NCBI GenBank assembly: GCA_020081605.1
Contig: JAHREC010000007.1
Coordinates: 868,001 to 932,000, forward strand
Source: Albifimbria verrucaria
Lineage: Eukaryota > Ascomycota > Sordariomycetes > Hypocreales > Stachybotryaceae
DNA length: 64,000 nucleotides
Direction of reading: 5' to 3'
Program-made: the position numbers and the translations under genes
Notes under the pieces: model-generated
Told to the model about the DNA's origin: nothing
Database searches by the model: none
What the model saw: only the letters and a program-made list of their open reading frames with translations
In this document: one piece after another, positions 55,828-64,000 of the stretch
Layout of the letters: every line of letters begins with the position of its first letter
How positions within the stretch are numbered: the stretch's first letter is position 1

Positions 55828-56768
55828 TTTATAGCTGCTTCTTTAGAAGAAACTCAAGTAAGGAAGGAATGAGAAATAAAACATTACGTCGTTACAGTAA
55901 ATGGATTTTGGGTTGCTTATGAAGTATTCTGATTCTTGGCCCTGCTCTCAGTATCCGAGATGCAGCCTAATGTGGTTAGTTGTCCGAGCTCTGGGCCACC
56001 GTCCCGGCCGTTGCCAGCTATCCTTTCTTAACTAGATCAGGTTAGTTATGCGAGGAATCCGAGGCTGGAGTACGTTAGGTCAGTCAGCCGAACCATCTGA
56101 TCCGTCATTGAGCATGTTGCTATATCATAAATATCTGTACCTTTACTTACTTTGTTTTCTTTCTCATCCTTTCCCTCTTCCTTTCACGGTGGGCAAATAG
56201 AAGACGTGCATAAGTTGCACTCGAAGTCGCCAACCATATGGTCCTTTGTGTAATAATAAACAGTTCCCTCAATATCCATTCATTTATACCAACATTTTGT
56301 AGGTGGGAGGTCATGAGATCCGGGCGTTCTAAGTATTCACTGAGTCGTGATGCGATGTCATGATCGCTGCCTTACTTCAGGGTAGGCTGTCATAAGGGAC
56401 CGTCCGAACACTGACTGTTGGAAGCAACCAAGGCTAGAACCTACCTAGCAGCGGACTCTACAGTAGATTCATGGCTAACTTCTAACAGAGAAACAGAAAA
56501 GTAAAAAATGTCTATAGAGTGCTATGCTCAAGATAACTTGACCAATATTGATGTTTATTTGAATTTTGTTTGTGCTCTATCAATGGTCAAAATTAAAACT
56601 CTCCTGATTGATATCCCCTAGTACGGGCTTTCAGCGCACTTCAGAAGTTCCTCCAAGTTTGTATTTTCAATGTGATTTGATCCTTAGTATATTTTGTGCG
56701 AAAAATACGCGTCACAAGCTGAAAGTCTTGCTTCGGTCCAAGTTATTGGGTTTAGGGAGACTCCTTGC
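55828..56768. other. Intergenic region, no gene supported
   Basis: Between the RTA1-like promoter and the 3' end of the esterase gene. No features seen. Confidence 0.45.
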
Positions 56769-58162
56769 TTACAAGCATTGAGAATACCCTTCATAGTATT
56801 GTCAGTAAATTTCACCTTGCTGAGATGCTGGATAAACTTACAATCGTTTGCCTTGACGCAGGTTGTTCCACTGACACACTGTAGCATAACATTAGTTCTC
56901 GGACTAGGATAAGGGACGCTCATCACATCAACGTACCACTGTCGGCCCGGTCCAACCGTTTCCTCCGCATTGTCCCCATCGTGGCACTGTGCCAGGTTGG
57001 CCAGTACCTCCTGTTGTCGTAGTGGTAGGAGCGGTGGATGTCTGCGACTGGCTTGTCGTCGTTGTGGTTGTCGTCGTCACTGTCACGGGATTCTGTACAA
57101 AAAAATTAGGGCAATGCTGAACAACTGGCGGGTGGTTATCATACCACGAAACCAAACCATTTCAAGTCTTCCTCGGGAAACGTATCGATTGAATGAGTAA
57201 CGCCAGTACCAAGGAAGGTCTAATATTGTTAGCTACCATGTTTTACGAAATTCGTGCGAGTCCACGTATTAAAGAATATCGACTGACCTGCAACTTATCG
57301 CCAAAGACATACTTGGTATACGGGCTTCGTGGGAAGTTTGGCGTTGTCGACAGGGCCGTAGTCGGGTAGCCGAAAACACCAGTCCATTGCTTGATGGTCT
57401 CGTAGTAATTTTGCACATTCAAAGCTTCATCAACAGAGCCATGGTAGATTTGCATTTTTGGTCTTGGTCCTGTGTAGCCGGGATACATGTTGTTTACAAC
57501 ATTGGTCCACTGCTGCTGTGTCCAAATGGATTGACCAGTTGAGCATGTGGAGTTCCAGAAGGCGGGGATATCGTCGGCGCTCATAAAGCAGCCAGCAGGA
57601 ACACCCGCATAAGCAATGCCTGCGGCAAATACATCAGGGTATGTCGCAGCAAGAACATTCTATGGTTCTGTAAGTTCATGAGTAGTATCGTGTTGAGGAG
57701 GTAACGAACCGTCATCATGGCACCTGATGAAATACCGGTGGCGTACACTTTGCTCTTGTCACCCCTGTATTGCTGAAGAACAAATGACACCATATTGGCA
57801 ATGGAGTTGCTCGCGCCGCCTCCATTGTGTGTCAAGGTCATCTTTGATGAAACGTCCCAGCAGTTGGAGTCCGTGTATGGTGTCTGAGGGTAGATGACAA
57901 TGAAGCCATACGTCTCAGCATAGCGTGCCCACTGGGTGCCCTGATAGTAGGCTTGTGCGCTTCCACTGCACCAATGGACACCGACAACAATCGCAGGTTT
58001 CGCAGCGAGAGTTTTCGGCACATACAGCCACATGCGCGTGCGTGTTGGGTTCGAGCCATAGGAGGTCACTTCGGTAAATGTAGATCGAGGCACCACCTCA
58101 GCGCCAAAGGCGAGGTGGCACAGGGCCAGAACCCACACGCTCAAGAGGGTTGACAATTGCAT
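56769..58162 (-). CDS. CE1 acetylxylan/feruloyl-type esterase with C-terminal CBM1
   Basis: Six exons: 58162-57710, 57659-57288, 57219-57145, 57092-56937, 56878-56842 and 56788-56769, 370 residues, no frameshifts. A signal peptide (MQLSTLLSVWVLALCHLAFG) precedes an esterase domain with GVHWCSGSAQAYYQG, ATGISSGAMMT (GxSxG nucleophile), FAAGIAYAGVPAGC and the His in TGVTHSIDTFPEED. A Thr-rich linker follows and then CBM1: RWGQCGGNGWTGPTVC, VSGTTCVKANDWYSQCL. The last two exons are only 37 and 20 nt, so the cellulose-binding module is split over three exons. Secreted and likely acts on acetylated xylan bound to cellulose; the exact ester bond is not certain. Confidence 0.88.
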
Positions 58163-59191
58163 CGTGACTGAGCCGTGCCGAGTCTTTCATTTTACATAGG
58201 GATGGACGAGCAGTATATAAAGGTGTTGTACTTGCCATTGGAAGCTGGATTGGCTTCAATTGGCGAGGCGGACTGTCGACCTCCGTCAAGATTTGTTTGC
58301 ATACGCGAACCCTCCTAAGCCAATCGCCTTTCATTCCGGCCGTGTCATCTCCGATGTCTTTATTCAATCTAGACTTGTTGCAGGGTTACGTACATCGGCT
58401 GCAGGTCGTTCATGCATAAGTCCAGACTATCCTACTGAATGTTGCGGCGGTCTTCTGCCCTCGATCAATTGGATCAAGCATCGGTTTTCACTCTCCACTC
58501 ATTCATCCTGGCAACCACGATGAGGGGCTCGGTCTTTGTTGGTGCAGAAGCTGACCCCAGAACTCCATAATGTTGCAGTTCCACCAATCGCTCGAACGGA
58601 GGTGGCATTTGTAAGGTTTTCGATTCACTCGATAAAAGCGAATACATGCAGCAAGAAAGGTCATATATCCGTATGAGGCGAATCTTCAAACATGAACACC
58701 CACATGTTGCAGGGCAGGGTGCAGGGCAACAATTGGTCCCTGATGTTGGGCTTGCGAAGTTTTGGGATCGCTTCATGCGGGAACCAGATTTCAACATGGA
58801 TTCTTAGCTAACCAACCTCAAATCATCTACGTTACCTAGTTCCTGGGGCATAAAATACACGGGTGAACGCATTCAAACTCAAGTTTCTCAATGTATCAGG
58901 TGCAGCTCATCTTTAATCTAAAACAGTTGACAGATATGAGCTCGGGAGGTTTCTAGCAATTGAAATGTCGCTGATGGAATTACCCGAGTTAGGTGCATAA
59001 TGGGAACGGCTGACTATCGTCTTTACAAGTCTTTTTTTTTTTTTGTTGTTCGCAATGTGTTCTCAGTTTGCATACTGGATCTAGTGCATGGAGAACCCCG
59101 CGGCGGTGAGCTGGATTCAGAACCCTTGCCTACGTTCTTTCGAGACATCTCCTTCTCGTAGAGCCAACCGAAACACATCAACAGTCGCCCA
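58163..59191. other. Intergenic region, no gene supported
   Basis: Divergent region between the esterase and the DUF6601-like gene. A T12 tract lies near 59033-59044. Frames at 58474-58797 and 58260-58523 have no motif. Confidence 0.45.
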
Positions 59192-60160
59192 ATGTCGCCC
59201 GAACAATCCTCGCTGGACCAACTTGGCACGCCTTTCTCGCCAGAAAATGGGCTGGCCTCAGCAGACTCCTGTGTGGCCAATCTCCCTGCCTCTATCGTAG
59301 CTCACGGCCAGACGATCCGACCTGCTCGCAACTTGGCCTCCTTTCTGCTTGCGGATCTTGAAACTCAGAAGATCGACCGAATATATAGTTATCTCTGGTT
59401 TGCGCGAGGCAGACTCATGCAAGCTCGATCACTTCATCGAAATGCAGTATCTCGTCGACAGATTGTGATAACTGAGAGTCCCAGTGAACATCTCATATCG
59501 GACTATTCAGTCATCTTCATCAAGCCACTTCCAGAATATCTCTTGTCACATGAGTTCTGGAAACTTCATCTCGCTTGCGATAAAAGATTGCATTCAGCGG
59601 CATGTGGTCTTCTATTGTCGTACACGTGGTTGATAGCATACCAGACCGACTTCAACATTGCCCAAGACTGTCATCTTCTTCCCATCGGCATGACGTGGAA
59701 ATTTTGGATAAGATTTGCTTCAGATTTTCTAGATCACCTCAAAGCATCACAAAACCAATTGATCAGCGACAGATATCTCTATGGTGAGCTTCGAATGAGT
59801 CGAGTCAATTATATCTACAAGCTTATCCCTTCACTTTGGTTCAACGACAATCCGATGCGAGGTTTTATGCCAACATCGATGTGGAACAAATCCTTCTTGG
59901 AGCGCAATGTGACACGACTTTTGGGTATTTTCGTCTTTTTCTCACTCGTTCTCTCAGCTATGCAAGTTGGTCTTACTACAGATCAATTGAGAGACAATGT
60001 TGCTTTTGCACAAGCCTCTTATGGATTTGCAATTGCCTCCCTCTTCATAGTCTTGTTCTCTGCAATAGTTAGCATATTTACATTCGTATGGTTGGTGAGA
60101 TACAAAATTATCTTGCCTTGGACCTTGGGGTTGCAAGAGATCCGAGGCCATGACTATTAG
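59192..60160 (+). CDS. DUF6601-like membrane protein
   Basis: An uninterrupted 322-residue frame. Conserved-looking stretches are IYSYLWFARGRLMQARSLHR, RQIVITESPSEHL, VIFIKPLPEYLLSHEFW and LYGELRMSRVNYIYKL. Two transmembrane helices lie near the C-terminus (GIFVFFSLVLSAMQVGL and ASLFIVLFSAIVSIFTFVWL). This fits fungal DUF6601 proteins, whose role is not known. The start at 59192 is the first Met after a serine-rich leader; in the other frames no better start exists. Confidence 0.78.
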   Translation: MSPEQSSLDQLGTPFSPENGLASADSCVANLPASIVAHGQTIRPARNLASFLLADLETQKIDRIYSYLWFARGRLMQARSLHRNAVSRRQIVITESPSEHLISDYSVIFIKPLPEYLLSHEFWKLHLACDKRLHSAACGLLLSYTWLIAYQTDFNIAQDCHLLPIGMTWKFWIRFASDFLDHLKASQNQLISDRYLYGELRMSRVNYIYKLIPSLWFNDNPMRGFMPTSMWNKSFLERNVTRLLGIFVFFSLVLSAMQVGLTTDQLRDNVAFAQASYGFAIASLFIVLFSAIVSIFTFVWLVRYKIILPWTLGLQEIRGHDY

Positions 60161-60475
60161 CGATGAAAGCATACGATGGAAGTGGCGATGCTATAACAAG
60201 ACGAAGTTCGGGGTTCTTATCGAACGGGTGGCACTTTACAACTCTGGGTTTCTATGGAGTAAATTTGGATCTTATAGACCTTCACGTCAGCAAATGAATT
60301 AGGCCTCAACACTGTTACACTTCGACCTGTGGACAGAGACCATCAATTATCAGGTAAACTCGTACTTCCAGACCCAAAAGCCTAAGAAATAATTATTGGA
60401 TGAAAAGAACTACGAATGATTCCCAAGTCAAACTCGCATAGTCCATGACAAACTAAATTTAGATCTCCTTTCACA

Positions 60476-63400
60476 TTAATTCTTCTTGCGATTCCACTTC
60501 TTTACTCGGAACACGTAGTAAAGAAGAACTGCCATGAAGAAGTTGAAAACAACATATGCCCAGACAATCCCATAATTCCTCCAGCGTTCTGACCAGTAAA
60601 TGTTAGATCCAGCCAAGAACTGGTCAGCTACACTCAAGGAGCAGTAGCGACACTCTACGGTGTCCTGTGGATTTTGCAATTGTCCCGGAGCCTGCTGAAG
60701 GTATGGAGCCATGTACTCGCCACAAGTCTGACCGGACGGGGAGGGAATCTCAAAGTCTCCCTATCCGCACATTCGATAGGTCGTCCATGCAGCTCTGTTG
60801 CAGCTATACCTCCAACCCAATAAGTAAATGGACTAACCCGATACATGAAGATCCAGAACCCAGGTAATGCTTCGGGGTTTGCAGAACACCGCAAAATGTG
60901 ATACTCATCAAGGAGAGGAGGGTGACAATGTGAGCAGCAGTCTGCGCGTCTGGCATAGCAACTATAGTCATTTGCGCAAAGGCACCTGCATATATGAAGA
61001 TTTGGACAATGAATAAAAGGACTAGGCCTTGGCGCTCAGAGCTCTGATTAGCTCCCATGACAGGGAAATACCAGCAAGCGTAGATGAGAATGCCAGTCAT
61101 GATCTGATATGGTATCTCAACAAGGATGTTGGCAATAATAAATGCTTTCCATGAGTATGCTTTGCTTGGTTTCTCTCGAACCTCGTAGAGGGACCTCTGT
61201 GTGACGAATAGAGGCTGGATCTGTTGGACGAGTGTAGAGAAAATTGTTGTGATCATGAAGATGGAAAAGATAACCGTTTGCATGCCAGCTTGACTCGATT
61301 CTGGTCGGTAAAATGAAAAGCCAATGAATAAACCAGCAGCAGTACCGAGGGCAAATTTGGCAAAGACATAACCTGGCATTCTCCAGTATTGCTGAAAAAT
61401 ACGGCGAACAACTTGCCATAGTTGACTCATGAAGGGCATGGCGAATTCCGAATGTGCACCTGCTTCCTCGGATCCCGCGGGAGCTTCGTGAAGTTTCTCA
61501 GCATGAATTGCTTCAATCTCATTTTGTACTTCAACACTCTCTTTGCTTGCCTTCCAAAGTGAATGCCAATCTTCTCCAGCACCGTTGGTGCCGTTGTTGA
61601 CAATCTCAAGCATGTATTCTGCAGGGTTCTCAGCATCGCCGCAGATGCGTGCTCCATTAGATTCGAAATAATCCAGCAGAATGCGCGAATTTTGACCAAT
61701 GTCGCCAAAATAGACGGTTTTACCGCCCTTTGCGAGGAACAAAAGGCGATCAAACGCCTGGAAAAGTACAGCGCTTGGCTGGTGGACTGTGCATAGGATT
61801 GCCTGGCCAGCGTCTGCAAGTTTCCGGAGAAATGCACAGATGGCCCAAGAACTCTGGGAGTCAAGTCCGCTGGTGGGTTCGTCGAGGAAAAGCAAGAGCT
61901 TTGGCTTCGCGGCAAGCTCAACACCTATTGTCAGAAGCTTGCGCTCTCGTACGTTCAGTCCCTCACCCGGTACACCGACAATCGCGTCTGCAAACTCTTC
62001 CATTTCGAGCATTTTTATGACTTCTTCCACAAATGCGAACTTCTCTTCTTTGCTCACAGAGGCTGGTTGGCGTAGCATGGCGCTGAAGCGGAGGCTCTCG
62101 CGAACAGTAGAGGTCTCAAGGTGTAAATCTATAGCAGCAATTGATTAGGTTCAATCAGAAAATGACGGAGTATACTTGAGAAGCACAAATACATACCTTG
62201 CTGTTGCACGTATCCAGTCTTGCGCTGGAAACTGGGATCCCGCGGTTTACCATTCACAAACATATCGCCAGTGATAACGCCCATCGTTGTCCGTTGGGCA
62301 AGTACATCCAGAAGTGTAGTTTTGCCAGCTCCAGATACGCCCATCAAAGCTGTAAGAGTTCCAGGACGAACCCAACCAGAAACATGATCAAGCAATCGCC
62401 TTGGCTCATTCTTGATATGGATATCGTACACGACTTCTCGCCATGTGAAGATGTCTTTCTGCGGCTCGATAGCACCGACATCTCCAGCACCAGATGAGGC
62501 TTCTGGCTTCTTCTCGTTGACCGTGTTGCCAACTCCATCGGAGCTTTGGGCATGGTCTCGAAGATGTGCAGGAACATGGCCTCGTTGAAATACAAGCGCC
62601 TCCGCAGTGCTTGCAGTCGACGAGTTGAGCTCAGTAGTCACAAAGTACATGATCATAAATGCGAAAAGGAATGCGAGAAGGATGCCAAAGTTTCTCCAAA
62701 CGTGTGAGTAATAGTAGTTGTAGTTGGCCGCAATAAACGCATCTCCACTGACTGTTCGCTCGCCCGCTACCGCACCCGCTACGGAGCAGATATACGAGTC
62801 TCCCACAAGAGGCGAATACTGAGGGACGAGAGATGAACAAGTGAATCTCCTTCCATGAAACTCATTGGCGACTAGAATTTCGAATCCATAAAAGATAGGA
62901 TTTATCCATCGGATCCAAGAAAACCATGGATGCATGTCTGGAACGGTGATCGTGAACCCGGTGTAAATGACCAAAGCAAGAACCAGGACACCCGATAACG
63001 ACATGGCTTGGGAAACAGTCTTGGTAATGGCTGCCATGGTACGGAACACCGCGCTCATCACAAACGTTGATACGAATGTGATAAGGAAGTAAATGAAGAA
63101 CTGAGACGGCTCTCGTCGTAAACCAGAGAGGAAATACAAGACGATGTTGAAACACACGGCGGACAGAAATTTGATGGGTATGTCCGCCACAATTCCAGCA
63201 GCCGCTTCTGTCGCTGGGTGACAGAAAGCATACGAAGCATGTTTTTCCACAATTGGGCGCTGGGCGTACAAACTGTTGATTTCGGAAATGGCTGTCAAAG
63301 CATTGACGAGAATGGCAATGAACAAGACAGATCCTTTGGCATAGAAGCCAGCTGTAGCGTCTGGGTTCCCAAAGAAGATAGAACCAACAATCAAGGCTAT

Positions 63401-64000
63401 GATAATTTGACTGCAGCAGGAAGTAAGAGTTGACGATTTATCGTTCCATAGCCTCTGATAAGCCCGCTTGGTGTTGAGTCTAATCTGCATCAAAATGCTG
63501 ATTGTGTAGGGCGAGTTGGGTCGAACATGATTTGCTTGGCGCATCATCTTCTGCTCTCGAAGCTCAGCAACTTTGTCGCCACTGCGTACCTCCGCTTCAT
63601 AGTTTTGAATGTCTTCTATAAGAGCTTCATATTCTCTCGATTTTCGCCAGTAACGTTCAAACTCCTCTGGAGTGCGAGGAACTTGCTTCTCCATGCCACG
63701 CTGAGGCTCTCGCTCCTGTGGATTTGTTACCGACGTAAGGAAATCGCCAGTAGTCTGACGTGCAGGGCAGTGCCAGCCTTGGCGTTCGAAGAATGCCTTG
63801 GCTTTGTTGGCGGGACCAAAGTAGATCTGCCGGCCTTCGTAAAGAACCGTAACCTTGTCGAACAGTTCGTAGATGGCCTGGCTCGCTTGGTAAATGGCAA
63901 TAGCGTTGGCTTGGTGACCGATATCAGACACCATACGAAGCGACTGAACGAATTTGTACGCAGTGGCAGAGTCAAGACCTCTGGTACTGTTATCCCAACA
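60476..64000 (-). CDS. PDR-type ABC transporter (ABC-G), 5' part outside the window
   Basis: Only the part from the end of the first nucleotide-binding domain onward is present. [11 protein letters not shown] marks the NBD1 D-loop at the edge, then TMD1, NBD2 with [16 protein letters not shown] (Walker A), [15 protein letters not shown] (signature), [15 protein letters not shown] (Walker B) and TVHQPS (H-loop), then TMD2. One intron is at 62129-62196. The C-terminus ends [11 protein letters not shown] full-size exporters pump hydrophobic drugs or metabolites at the plasma membrane. Two one-base losses, near 60872 and 60740 in C runs, split the last part of TMD2; restored, it reads [20 protein letters not shown] and [14 protein letters not shown]. 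The start is beyond 64000. Confidence 0.92.

Overview
This is a nuclear contig piece from a filamentous ascomycete (Pezizomycotina, most likely Sordariomycetes/Hypocreales; the order is inferred). The reasons are short GT-AG introns of about 50-80 nt with CTRAY branch sites, tRNA genes with Pol III terminators, a class II hydrophobin, a Zn2Cys6 regulator, an RTA1-like protein, a DUF3824 protein, a CBM1-tailed esterase, an RNAi-type RNA-dependent RNA polymerase and a PDR-type ABC transporter. The last gene runs off the right edge.

Layout. 1-10 kb: Pol I subunit RPA43-like, an FHA protein, complex I subunit NDUFB7/B18, an intron-containing tRNA-Pro(CGG), a YCII-like protein and a DUF6454-like membrane-anchored protein. 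10-20.8 kb: a 2EXR protein, a large fungal C2H2-type protein, an alpha/beta hydrolase, a DHH/RecJ-type phosphoesterase and a histidine-phosphatase (PGM-like) protein. 21.5-22.8 kb: three tRNA-Ile(AAU) genes. 24.9-37.8 kb: a multicopper oxidase, a prolyl-4-hydroxylase-like dioxygenase, the spliceosomal helicase Prp2, an ER-lumenal Hsp40 with a KDEL tail, and a DUF3824 protein. 40-43.5 kb: an SDR enzyme, a TPR relic and an AAA-type P-loop protein. 43.9-49.3 kb: one very long gene joining an RdRP to an SF1 helicase. 50-64 kb: accessory genes, namely a four-helix membrane protein, a class II hydrophobin, a Zn2Cys6 regulator, an RTA1-like protein, a CE1 esterase with CBM1, a DUF6601-like membrane protein and a PDR transporter.

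The most unusual feature is a pair of tRNA-Ile(AAU) genes (21502-21630 and 21709-21836). Each is interrupted between nucleotides 26 and 27, not at the normal 37/38 site, by a 55 or 54 nt insert. The inserts look like spliceosomal introns: GTATGT donor, ACTAATTCC branch region and CAG acceptor. Cutting at GT/AG gives exactly the junction found in the uninterrupted tRNA-Ile(AAU) at 22734-22807. The inserts contain no T-run that would stop Pol III.

Second is the RdRP-helicase gene. Its RdRP catalytic motif is intact, but the helicase motifs (Walker A, V and VI) carry substitutions expected to kill ATPase activity.

Technical caution: most housekeeping genes here are broken by single-base frameshifts, and nearly all are repaired by adding one base, usually inside a homopolymer. 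That is the signature of an incompletely polished long-read assembly rather than gene decay, so frameshifted genes are annotated as genes. Spans for multi-exon genes are outer limits; exon coordinates are in the evidence text.
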